Below, one piece after another: positions 13,981 to 22,663 of a stretch of DNA of 64,000 bases; position 1 is the first letter of the stretch; each line of letters begins with the position of its first letter. The stretch comes from Bacteroidales bacterium. Its GTDB lineage: Bacteria > Bacteroidota > Bacteroidia > Bacteroidales > UBA932. The position numbers and the translations under genes are program-made. The stretch is from the NCBI GenBank assembly GCA_022508605.1, contig JAFLUX010000004.1, positions 1-64,000 on the forward strand, read 5' to 3'. The notes under the pieces are model-generated. The model was not told the DNA's origin and searched no databases. It was given only the letters and a program-made list of their open reading frames with translations.

Positions 13981-15823
13981 ACGAATCCTTCCGCTCGTGG
14001 CCGCAGCGGCCGTGTTTTATGCCTGCGCCCCGCAGCTCGGCCCGGAGCCTGTCCCTGCCTCTTATGGCACGCTTACGGTCAGCCTTGAATCTGCGCTCAC
14101 CCGTTCATCCCTTCAGAGCGGCCCGGAGGGCAAGACTGTAGTGTGGGATATGGATGATACTTTCAGGATATTCAATGTAGAGGATGCCTCCTATACCGAT
14201 GTCAAGCCTGTGTCGTTGGGAGACGGCGGATTTACGGCCGATTTGCCTCTGCCGTATCCGAGAGGCGAGGGCATCAGCATAGTGGTTACTTATGGCGATG
14301 CCACATTCCGCGCCGACAGGACAATAGCGGCCGGATCTCCAATCGAGCAGGGGCTGTACACGGACGGGCACAATTGCAACGTCATGCCCATGTCCAGCCG
14401 CATACTGCCACTGGAGAAGGACAGCCCGGCGAGCCTGGTGCTGACCCCGCTTAACGCCCTTGCGGAAGTGGGTATGCTGAACATTCCCTGCAAGGATACG
14501 GACCGCATTCGCAACATACACATCACTACGACTGCCGTGCGCGGCACGAGGTCCAACCAGCTCACCTGCGATTCTTACCTATTCATGGTGGACACCGAAG
14601 GCTTCATCAACGAGATAGAGGACTACTTGTCGGACAAATACATCTTCGACGGGGAGTATGCCCCGTATCTCGAGCTTACATCCGATGAGCTGAGGCCATA
14701 TCCGGAAGGCAGCATTACCGCGTATTTTCAAACCCCCGGCTATATTCAGCCCCAGGGCGACCCTTCGGGAACCTACATGCAGAGCATCCGGGTGGACATC
14801 ACTACGGACAACAACATCATATCGAAGACATTCACCAACGTAGAGGAGGCAAAGGTGAAATTCACCTGCGGGCGGATTACCTCTTTCTCCCTGAACATGA
14901 GTGATGCCACGGTGACAGAGCGCAAATCATTCTCGGTCGAGTGGAGTCCGGGCTATCTGACATACGACGCCGCCTCAAAGGCCTATGCCTTTGCGGAGCC
15001 GGAGGAGCGGGGACTGTTTTTCAAAATCGGTTCCCTGATGGGCTTCGACCCTTTCAGCAGCATTCCCGCGGAAGACTACTTCGGACATTCGCGCAAGCTC
15101 GTGAATTACCGTTACTATGACTCTGACCACAGCATACTCGACAGCGACAGCAATCTGTTCTGGAGCGAGGGCGCTGCCGACCTGAAGGCCTACCGCAAGG
15201 ATGAGGATGGGAACATCGTGCCGTTCTCCCCGTCTTCTTACGAAGACATAGACTTCATAGCCTACGACCCGAACGCATCTTACGACAGACTCAAGCACGA
15301 CCCCTGCGCTTATGTGAAGGATGGCCATTCGGACTGGAGGATGCCCACTCCGGACGAGCTGCAGGAGCTTGTCGACCTCGCCCAGGAGAACCTGGGGAAC
15401 TGGAGGGTGTGGTCATACGGCTCCGATGTACTCACCACCACCGACGGCAAGCCGCACATGGTCGAAATCAAGGGGCGGGACGGAAACGGAGTCACTCTTT
15501 CCACTACGAGTTATATGACTCATTCGCACGCATTGACGACCAGCGGTGCGTATATGAACACCTGGAACTACAGCATAGAGATATCCTATTCGGAGAGCAT
15601 CTACATACCGTCCAACAAGATAACCCCTTATCTGCTCAAAGAGGTCGGCTATATGGGGACCCCGGTGTTCATGTTCACTTCGTTGACGTCCCTGCGGGCC
15701 AATTATGAGTGCGACGGTGCCAAGGTGTCGCCCAGCGGCAACAGCACCACATTCAGCTACAACAACGCTACGGCCCTGAAACAGGGCGCGACCATGGTGC
15801 GTTGTGTGAGAGACAGGAAATAA
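13967..15823 (+). CDS. Fimbrillin-like lipoprotein with FISUMP-like C-terminus
   Basis: I take the start at 13967 (MVRSKRILPLVAAAAVFYAC), which gives a lipobox with Cys near 20 and 618 residues; an earlier in-frame ATG at 13937 would weaken the signal peptide. After the lipid site comes TRSS and a beta-rich domain (about 30-320) with the look of Bacteroidales fimbrillin/Mfa-like proteins. The C-terminal half contains a FISUMP-like pattern (CAYVKDGHSDWRMPTPDELQEL ... TMVRCVRD). I infer a surface or fimbria-associated protein sharing its head type with the first gene of the operon. Its stop is one base from the stop of the convergent PKD-like gene, leaving no room for a separate terminator. Confidence 0.72.
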   Translation: MVRSKRILPLVAAAAVFYACAPQLGPEPVPASYGTLTVSLESALTRSSLQSGPEGKTVVWDMDDTFRIFNVEDASYTDVKPVSLGDGGFTADLPLPYPRGEGISIVVTYGDATFRADRTIAAGSPIEQGLYTDGHNCNVMPMSSRILPLEKDSPASLVLTPLNALAEVGMLNIPCKDTDRIRNIHITTTAVRGTRSNQLTCDSYLFMVDTEGFINEIEDYLSDKYIFDGEYAPYLELTSDELRPYPEGSITAYFQTPGYIQPQGDPSGTYMQSIRVDITTDNNIISKTFTNVEEAKVKFTCGRITSFSLNMSDATVTERKSFSVEWSPGYLTYDAASKAYAFAEPEERGLFFKIGSLMGFDPFSSIPAEDYFGHSRKLVNYRYYDSDHSILDSDSNLFWSEGAADLKAYRKDEDGNIVPFSPSSYEDIDFIAYDPNASYDRLKHDPCAYVKDGHSDWRMPTPDELQELVDLAQENLGNWRVWSYGSDVLTTTDGKPHMVEIKGRDGNGVTLSTTSYMTHSHALTTSGAYMNTWNYSIEISYSESIYIPSNKITPYLLKEVGYMGTPVFMFTSLTSLRANYECDGAKVSPSGNSTTFSYNNATALKQGATMVRCVRDRK

Positions 15824-15824
15824 C

Positions 15825-17303
15825 TCAGGATATCCTGTACTTGTAGAGTATCCTGGCCGTTTTGTAGCAGACACCCTCGTAAACATTTTGCAGGGTGTCT
15901 GTCGCTATGTCATATACATAGATGCTGCCCTTCATGTCCCCGGAACGGGAAGGATTCCACGTGGCGACATAGAGGAGGGTTTCCGCGCCGGCTATGCTGC
16001 TGCTACCCATGTAATTCGTCGCGATGTCGCATATCTGCTCTCCGGCAGGGAGCCGGAAAGTGGGGCTTTCGGCCGGTTTGCCTGTCATGCTCCAGCGATA
16101 AATGGCATTGTCGTAGGTATAATAGACATCATTGGAGTGGCAGGAACTGCAGAAGACGGAGTTGATATCCATATTGACGGACTCTGCGGTAAATTCCGAA
16201 ACGTCCTGCAGCGCTCCCAGGGATGCAGTGGTGTACTTGATTGCATAAGAGCGCGGGTCGGCATCGGAGCGCAGGAGAATGTAGGTCCTGTTGGCATCCC
16301 TGTCAGAGAAGAAGTTCACGATTCTCCACCCCGCAGGCATGGTTCGCAATATGGTCGAGCCATTGTTGTCCGGCTGGCACAGCATGGTCTCGGTGTAGAA
16401 TACCGATTTGATATTGTCGGTTGCGGAAGTGCCGTAAAGGATGTTCTTGGAGTATCCGACAGTTCCAGCCGTCGATGCCACGTCGGTACGCTCGGTCAGG
16501 AAAGGGGTGAAAAGGTCGTGCCGGAAGACACGGCCGTCTGCCGCCCGGATGAAGGTATATGCCCCCGTCGCGGCCGTCTGGCGCCCGGAGAAGTCGCAGC
16601 ACCATGTGCCGTACTGGTCCTTCATCGGGGTGGCCATCACGAGGTTCATGGTCTTCGGCTCTATGTCATAGATGTTTCCGTGCTCATCTGCGGTGGAAAG
16701 AAGCAGGTGGTTGTAGGATATGCCCCCGGAGGTGAAAGAGGAAAGGAAAAGGGATGAACCGTGGGAGAGTTCAGTGTCCGGGTTGATGGTTCTGAACACA
16801 TCCTCCCATACCTCTTTCGCTCCCCGATCCTTTTCATCCTCGCTGCGGGTCTTGATGAACCCGAGGACGGACCTGCCGCCCTCATCGGAGGAAAGAATCA
16901 GCAGTCCCTCATCCAAGCCGGAATTGACATTGAGGGTGAAGTACTTGTATTCGATGCTTTCGCCATTGTCCACCCTCAGACGCAGGATATAGGAACCGAG
17001 TTTGCTGAAAGTGTAGTTGATTTGAGGCTCGGAGGAAATAATCTCCATGCTCTCCATGTCGTATTCATGCTTCGCATTCGCAGCCTTCTTCCCGTATGCC
17101 CACTGGTAGGTCACGGGTTTCTCGCTGATGACTTCGAGTTTGTCATAGATGAGCACTTCTCCCAGGGAGACGTCTATTTGGGACGGCACGTCGTTGAACG
17201 CGATGGGGGCGAGTTTCCGCAGATTGCCCTCATCTATGCCGAAGCAGGATGAGAGAAGACAGGCGGAAATGATGCTTATAAGTGTTAAATTGCTGATTTT
17301 CAT
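15825..17303 (-). CDS. PKD-like family lipoprotein of the SusC/D locus
   Basis: The 492-residue lipoprotein (lipobox LLSSC, Cys near 20) contains a PKD-like beta sandwich at about 35-135 (ending YTFSKLGSYILRLRVDNGESIEYKYFTLNV), then a C-terminal part of beta strands that may form a propeller. This matches the PKD-like lipoproteins that accompany SusC, SusD, DUF4843 and DUF5117-type metalloproteases in Bacteroidetes. It is probably a surface-exposed accessory ligand-binding protein. Its ATG lies one base after the DUF4843 stop, so it should be the last cotranscribed gene of the locus. Confidence 0.8.
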   Translation of the reverse strand: MKISNLTLISIISACLLSSCFGIDEGNLRKLAPIAFNDVPSQIDVSLGEVLIYDKLEVISEKPVTYQWAYGKKAANAKHEYDMESMEIISSEPQINYTFSKLGSYILRLRVDNGESIEYKYFTLNVNSGLDEGLLILSSDEGGRSVLGFIKTRSEDEKDRGAKEVWEDVFRTINPDTELSHGSSLFLSSFTSGGISYNHLLLSTADEHGNIYDIEPKTMNLVMATPMKDQYGTWCCDFSGRQTAATGAYTFIRAADGRVFRHDLFTPFLTERTDVASTAGTVGYSKNILYGTSATDNIKSVFYTETMLCQPDNNGSTILRTMPAGWRIVNFFSDRDANRTYILLRSDADPRSYAIKYTTASLGALQDVSEFTAESVNMDINSVFCSSCHSNDVYYTYDNAIYRWSMTGKPAESPTFRLPAGEQICDIATNYMGSSSIAGAETLLYVATWNPSRSGDMKGSIYVYDIATDTLQNVYEGVCYKTARILYKYRIS

Positions 17304-17304
17304 A

Positions 17305-18198
17305 TTATCTAAGTAGTCGCATAGGGTTTCCCCAAGTCATGGTAGTCAAATCCCCGACCTCGGCAAAAGTCTCGGCTTCGGAGGGGTGAGACGCATAGTA
17401 TTCTTCGTAGTATGCCCGCAAGGGAATCAGCACGTATGTAGCCCATACGGACTGGTCCTGCTTGCTCATGAAGTTCCTTTCCAGGCCTTTTTTGTCGATG
17501 TTCTCTCCATATTTCGCCACGAGTTCCTCATAAAGCCCCGGATTCTTGAGGGCTATGCCGTGATAGTATTCGAGGAGTTTTCGGAACTTTGCAGGAGTGA
17601 ATTTTCCATAGTAGGCGCCCCATTGGTAATCGACGCCGGCGGCCTCGGTCTTCCACCATTCCGGGCAGGAAGGCTCCCCGTCCGTGATGTAGAGGATAAA
17701 TTCCGGGGTGATGATGCTGCTCATGGAAGTGCTGTCGGCATCCATAGGCAGGAAGTTCTCGTCTTCGACTATGCGGAAATCGATTTTTTTGTATTTGCCC
17801 GCAAGGTCGGAACTGCGCATGAGGCGCAGGTCGAGCGTGCCCGTGACTTCTCCGGCGGGAATGACGAAATCGCCCACGGTATAGTCGATGCCCTCCACGG
17901 CGGTGTTGACGCTGACCTCCTCTCCTCCGACCCTGATGGTCTCGCCTATGGCGGAGTTTACGAATACGGCCTTGTAGGTGCGGTCTTCATCCCGGGGCAT
18001 GCCGAGCATATATACCGTGGCCTGATAGTCTACGAAAGTATCGGTCAGAAGGGCGAACGACACTACGTTCACGTCTCCGTCCACGGTGAAATAGAGCCTG
18101 TCGCGCTGCGAGCTGTCGTACATGAGCCAGGTTCCACGGCATCCGCAGGCCATGGACAGGAGCAGGGCCAAATACACTGTTCTGACAAAATTTTTCAT
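17305..18198 (-). CDS. DUF4843 lipoprotein of the SusC/D locus
   Basis: The 297-residue lipoprotein (signal peptide with lipobox SMACGC; Cys near 18-20) has the DUF4843 opening: YDSSQRDRLYFTVD, then a beta domain with VYMLGMPRDEDRTYKAVFV and EGIDYTVGDFVIPAGEVTGTLDLRLMRS. The second half is helical (PAKFRKLLEYYHGIALKNPGLYEEL). The family has no known enzymatic role; members sit beside SusC/D pairs and are thought to be surface accessory proteins. Its start overlaps the SusD stop by 4 nt (ATGA), indicating coupled translation. Confidence 0.85.
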   Translation of the reverse strand: MKNFVRTVYLALLLSMACGCRGTWLMYDSSQRDRLYFTVDGDVNVVSFALLTDTFVDYQATVYMLGMPRDEDRTYKAVFVNSAIGETIRVGGEEVSVNTAVEGIDYTVGDFVIPAGEVTGTLDLRLMRSSDLAGKYKKIDFRIVEDENFLPMDADSTSMSSIITPEFILYITDGEPSCPEWWKTEAAGVDYQWGAYYGKFTPAKFRKLLEYYHGIALKNPGLYEELVAKYGENIDKKGLERNFMSKQDQSVWATYVLIPLRAYYEEYYASHPSEAETFAEVGDLTTMTWGNPMRLLR

Positions 18199-19625
18199 TG
18201 CTTGACTCCTTCTTCGTCTCTGTTGGCCTCTTCGCTTGTGGGAAGAGGCAGTTTGTAGGTGTTGATGTCGGTTCCGCTGAGGAATGTAGTGGCATCGGCC
18301 TGGATGTCTTTTCCCAGGCGTTTCATATCGTGCCAGTGCAGGCCCTCGCCGTAGAACTCCTTGCGGCGCTCGTTGTAGAGGATTTCCGAGTTCACGGTGC
18401 GCCCGCTTTCCGTGAGCCTGTCCAGGCCCCGCGAGGCTACGGCCTCGTCGTAATAGAGCGTGGCGGCCTCGGAGTCTGAAGACAGAAGGCTTTCAGCCAT
18501 TATGTAGTACATCTCGGAAATCCTGAGCACATTCACGCCGAGGATGGAAGGTCCGGAGTAGCTCCCGCTTCCTTCTATGAAAGAATTGTTGACCAGCACC
18601 CGCAGGCGCGAGCCGTCGAACCATGCGGCCTCACGGTAGTCGGAGCCGGTGCTCGAAGAACCGTCGTTGTAGAGGGAGCGCCAGTCGGATGCGATTACAA
18701 GGCTGGTGCCTGAACCGGAAAGACCGTATTTGGCGGCATTCTTGGAATTGGAACTCTGGGAATAGATTCCGAAGATGGTCTCTTTCAGGTCTAATGTGCC
18801 GTTGTCGAACTGTACGAAGGACGACTTGTCCCGGAAGCTGAATTTGCCGCTTTTGATGACCTTGTCGGCATAGACGGCTGCGTTGTCGAGGTCGTTGCGG
18901 GACCAGTAGACGCGAGCGAGCAGGGCCTGGACCGCATAGAGGTTCATGTGGATGATGCGGCAAGAGGTGAATCCTCCTGCGGATGAATTGTCCCTTTGCC
19001 GCGGCAGCAGCTCTTCATCTTCCGCAAGGCAGCGTTCCGCTTCTTCAAGGTCGGCGATAATCTTCTCATAAGCCTGGTCCACGGAGCTGAAAGGCGTGAT
19101 GCTGAAAGAATATTTGTCCACATACGGAATGGCTCTTGCCTTATCCGCGGCGCTTGCCCACACGGGGGCGCCGAAAAGCCGCAGCACCTCGAAATGTACC
19201 AGGGCCCTCAACGCAAGGGCCTCGCCCTTGTAGATACGGCTGTAGCGGAACTGGTCTTCGCCGCCCTCCTCTATATGTCCGATGATGTTGTTGAGGTGGT
19301 TGATTACCTTGTATGATGCGCCCCATACACCGTTTCTTATGGAGGTGGCGTTATATGCATACCATTGGGCGACAGCCATGTACTGTAGCCCGAGGTCCGA
19401 GATGCTGCTGTTGATCGAAAGCACCTCCGGTATCCAGTACAGATAGTCGCTGTACAGGTAGGTGGCTGTGCCCAGCTCAGCGTAGATGCCATAAAGGGCA
19501 TCTTCGTAGCCTTCCGCCGTGGAATACATGTCCTGGTCGAACACCTCTCCCTTCGGGTTCACGTCCAGGAAACCGCAGGAGGTGAGGGCGGAGGCCAACA
19601 ATATGGTAGTAAACAATTTTTTCAT
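18195..19625 (-). CDS. SusD/RagB-family outer-membrane nutrient-binding lipoprotein
   Basis: Starting at 19625 (MKKLFTTILLASALTSC), two bases after the SusC stop, the protein has 476 residues and a lipobox with Cys at 17. After it come FLDVNPKGEVFDQDMYSTAEGYEDALYGIYAEL, the classic SusD N-terminus, TPR-like helices, and the C-terminal NEILYNERRKEFYGEGLHWHDMKRLG-type motif (here SEILYNERRKEF). SusD proteins form the lid of the SusC channel and capture the ligand at the cell surface. With a metalloprotease and no carbohydrate enzymes nearby, the ligand may be a peptide; this is inferred. Confidence 0.93.
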   Translation of the reverse strand: MKKLFTTILLASALTSCGFLDVNPKGEVFDQDMYSTAEGYEDALYGIYAELGTATYLYSDYLYWIPEVLSINSSISDLGLQYMAVAQWYAYNATSIRNGVWGASYKVINHLNNIIGHIEEGGEDQFRYSRIYKGEALALRALVHFEVLRLFGAPVWASAADKARAIPYVDKYSFSITPFSSVDQAYEKIIADLEEAERCLAEDEELLPRQRDNSSAGGFTSCRIIHMNLYAVQALLARVYWSRNDLDNAAVYADKVIKSGKFSFRDKSSFVQFDNGTLDLKETIFGIYSQSSNSKNAAKYGLSGSGTSLVIASDWRSLYNDGSSSTGSDYREAAWFDGSRLRVLVNNSFIEGSGSYSGPSILGVNVLRISEMYYIMAESLLSSDSEAATLYYDEAVASRGLDRLTESGRTVNSEILYNERRKEFYGEGLHWHDMKRLGKDIQADATTFLSGTDINTYKLPLPTSEEANRDEEGVKQ

Positions 19626-19627
19626 AC

Positions 19628-22600
19628 TCAGAAAGTGGGACGGAAAATCAAGTTCAGGGAACGGCAATAAGGATATGAGGTGCCCCTCTCATATTTGACG
19701 GAAGATATATAGCCGAGGTCGGATGTGCCTATGCCTACGCACAGGCGCTTCATGCCGAGCCTCTTGATAAGGCCCTCCGTGAAATCGTATGTCAGCTGGA
19801 GACTGGAAAAGTAAAGCTCGTTCTTTCTCTCGACGAAGCGTTCGGAATTGACGGTCTCGGATCTCGCGCCTATGGCGAGATAGCGGACCAAGTCTCCCGG
19901 AGTCTTCCACCTGTCGGTATAGGCCCTTGCGTCTATGTTCTTCCGGGGGTTGACATCTTCCACTTTGCCCTGCAGCGTGGAATTGTAGAAGTCGGAACCG
20001 AAAGTGTAGGAGACGTTCATGGTAAATGAGAATCCCTTGTAGCGCAAGGTGTTGATAACCGAGCCGCGAAGTATCGGGTTGGTATTGCCCACGGGCACGC
20101 GGTCGGATGAGTCATAGTTGAAAGTGAAGGCCCCGTTTTTCTTTATGAATATTTCCTTTCCTGTGGCGGGGTCGATTCCGGCAGAGCGCACGGCGTAGAT
20201 GTCGAACTGCGACCCCCCTTCGGTAAAGAGCAGTTTGGGGGTAATCGTATCTTCTCCGGAAACGCCTATTGCCGTGGTGCTCGTGCCGTTGAGCACGGAA
20301 GAAATGTTGTTAATCCTGTCCATCACGTGTCCTCCGGTCAGGGTGACGTTCCAGAACACGTTGCCGGTCTTGATAATCTGGCCGGACATGGAGAAATCGT
20401 ACCCCCGGTTGTTGATTTGTCCGAAGTTCACGTACATGGTAGACACGCCCACGGACGGCGGCAGATTGATGGGCATCAACAAGTCGAAGGTCGTATTGTC
20501 GTAGTAGTCGAAAGACAGGTTGAAACGGCCGTGCAGCAGGGTGGCCGTAATCCCCACGTTGTTGTTCAGCTTCTTCTGCCACTTCAGGTCGGGGTTGCCC
20601 ATGCTGACGGGAACGGCGCCTATGCCTGTATGATACTGATAATCGGACTTGTATTCATAGATGGTCTTGGCCTGATAGTAATCGAAGGAGACAGACCCCG
20701 TGTATCCGGTGGAGTAGCGGAGAGTGAGGGCTTCGACCCAGTCCTTGCCCTTGAGGAAAGACTCATTGTGCAGATGCCAGCCTATGCCCAGCGCCCAGAA
20801 AGGCGCAAAGCTGTTGTCACGGCCGAAGCGTGAGGAGCCGGAGGAGCGGTAGGAAGCATCCGCAAAATAGCGGTTCCACAGACTGAAATTGGCGTTGGCG
20901 AAAAGGCCGAGTTCCGTTGCAATCCTGTCGGTGCCGGTAGGATGCCCGCTGGCAGGGTACGAAAGGGCGAACGATATGTCGCTGAGACCGTCTTTGAGGA
21001 ATCCTTCTCCAACGGCACGGGCCGTCTGCGTGTGGGTATATTTGATATTGGAGCCTCCGCTGACTCTGAACATCGAGCCTCTGTATCCTATGGACTTGCC
21101 CCAGTTTATCACCACCTTGCCGTCGTAGGTCTGCCCCTTGCGCGAAGAGAATGCATATTGTCCCTTTTTGAGAATGTCGCTGTAGCCGGCATACTGAGCG
21201 GCATCCGGGGAGGTATAATCATCGGAAGAGCCCCAGTTGAAACTCATGTTGCCCTGGGCGGTCATGTACAGCTCCTTGGTGATGTCCCAGCGGCCTTGCA
21301 GGGAATTGGTCATGCTTTGCGAGCCACTTGTCGAGAAACTTGAAAGAGTAGCGTCGTACAGGGGGTTCGCCATCCTTTCCGAAGATGTATCGTAGGGATT
21401 GAAATAATAATTCCTGATGAAGTTCCCGTCGGCGTCGAATATGGGTTCGTAGGGGTTCAGCGCCACATAGTTCGAGAATATTCCGTAGGGAGACGCGGTG
21501 GATGAATTGATGTTGATGTTGGTCTTGTATGTGACTGTCAGTTTGTTCTGGAGATGGTATCCGACGTGGAATCCCACCCCGAACTTGCGGCGGTTGTCGC
21601 CTTTCATCACGCCGAAAGTGTCGCCGAAGTTCATTGTCGCCCGGTAGTCGGTATTGGACCCGCGGGCGCTGAAGGTCAGGGAATGGTTGTGGCTGAACGG
21701 GATGCGGAGCGGAGCATGTATCCAGTCCGTATTTACGCCCCTCCGGACATTTTGAAGCTTGTAGTCATAGGCCCTGTCCATAGAACCGTCGGCAGTGTCG
21801 TACAGGCCTGCCAGGCGCTCGAATTCAAGTTTTTGGGCGGCATCGGCAAGGTTGTATGAACTCAGGTCCGGAACAGAGAAGTTGGGAACGAAATTGTAGC
21901 TCAGGCGCACTTTCGCATCTTCGATTTTCTTCCTTTCCACGACAATTACGCCGTTGGCGCCTTTCTCGCCGTAAAGGATTGTCGCGGACGCATCTTTCAG
22001 GATGTCTACGCGCTCTATGTCGAAAATGTCGAGGTCGTAAAGCTCCTCCATGCTGATTTCAACACCGTCCAGCACAATCAGCGGGTTGTTCACGCCCTCT
22101 TCGCTCTCATTGGTGACCAAGGAATTGGCCCCTCGAATGAGTATCGACGGTATGGCATTGGGATTGGAGCCTTCGACATTGTTTTCCATCACGACGAGGC
22201 CCGGCGTGTACGCGGCGAGTCCTGCCATGATGTTTGTCGGGGACATGGCCACGAGGTCCGAGCCCTGTATGACGGTCGCCGAACCCGTGAACGTCTCCTT
22301 TGGCTGGGAGTAGAACCCGTTCACGATGACCTCGTCCAAGGTGGTGTCGGACTTGAGGGACACATTGCGGGTGCCGGAGGCCTTGACAGTGTGGGACTGT
22401 TCGAGCATTCCGACAAAACTGTACACGAGGGTCCAGCTGCTCTCGCCCGCCTTCTTGCGTATTTCCAGACGGTAGTTTCCGTTCTCGTCCGCCACGACGC
22501 CGGTCACGGTGCCCTTGAGCGTGACACCGGCCCCGGGCAGCGGCTCGCCGGTCTCATCCGTTATTTTCCCGGTGATGACTATCCTGTCCGCGGACTGGGC

Positions 22601-22663
22601 ATGCAGGACAGGGGCTGCCGACAGCAGCAATGCGGTCAGCAGCAATAGCAGTTTATTTTTCAT
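19628..22663 (-). CDS. SusC/RagA-family TonB-dependent outer-membrane transporter
   Basis: The 1011-residue protein has a signal peptide (cleavage after HAQ, about 23), an N-terminal carboxypeptidase-D regulatory-like domain (about 28-105, ITGKITDETGEPLPGAGVTLKG), a plug domain (about 115-250; SILIRGANSL ... PLIVLDGVEI ... VDILKDASATILYGEKGANGVI) and a barrel of about 22 strands ending in ...YCRSLNLIFRPTF. It imports ligands captured by the SusD partner, powered by TonB-ExbBD. No N-terminal signalling extension and no adjacent sigma/anti-sigma pair is visible. The 5' end overlaps the metalloprotease gene by 11 nt, so SusC is likely translated from a transcript that begins upstream. Confidence 0.95.
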   Translation of the reverse strand: MKNKLLLLLTALLLSAAPVLHAQSADRIVITGKITDETGEPLPGAGVTLKGTVTGVVADENGNYRLEIRKKAGESSWTLVYSFVGMLEQSHTVKASGTRNVSLKSDTTLDEVIVNGFYSQPKETFTGSATVIQGSDLVAMSPTNIMAGLAAYTPGLVVMENNVEGSNPNAIPSILIRGANSLVTNESEEGVNNPLIVLDGVEISMEELYDLDIFDIERVDILKDASATILYGEKGANGVIVVERKKIEDAKVRLSYNFVPNFSVPDLSSYNLADAAQKLEFERLAGLYDTADGSMDRAYDYKLQNVRRGVNTDWIHAPLRIPFSHNHSLTFSARGSNTDYRATMNFGDTFGVMKGDNRRKFGVGFHVGYHLQNKLTVTYKTNININSSTASPYGIFSNYVALNPYEPIFDADGNFIRNYYFNPYDTSSERMANPLYDATLSSFSTSGSQSMTNSLQGRWDITKELYMTAQGNMSFNWGSSDDYTSPDAAQYAGYSDILKKGQYAFSSRKGQTYDGKVVINWGKSIGYRGSMFRVSGGSNIKYTHTQTARAVGEGFLKDGLSDISFALSYPASGHPTGTDRIATELGLFANANFSLWNRYFADASYRSSGSSRFGRDNSFAPFWALGIGWHLHNESFLKGKDWVEALTLRYSTGYTGSVSFDYYQAKTIYEYKSDYQYHTGIGAVPVSMGNPDLKWQKKLNNNVGITATLLHGRFNLSFDYYDNTTFDLLMPINLPPSVGVSTMYVNFGQINNRGYDFSMSGQIIKTGNVFWNVTLTGGHVMDRINNISSVLNGTSTTAIGVSGEDTITPKLLFTEGGSQFDIYAVRSAGIDPATGKEIFIKKNGAFTFNYDSSDRVPVGNTNPILRGSVINTLRYKGFSFTMNVSYTFGSDFYNSTLQGKVEDVNPRKNIDARAYTDRWKTPGDLVRYLAIGARSETVNSERFVERKNELYFSSLQLTYDFTEGLIKRLGMKRLCVGIGTSDLGYISSVKYERGTSYPYCRSLNLIFRPTF

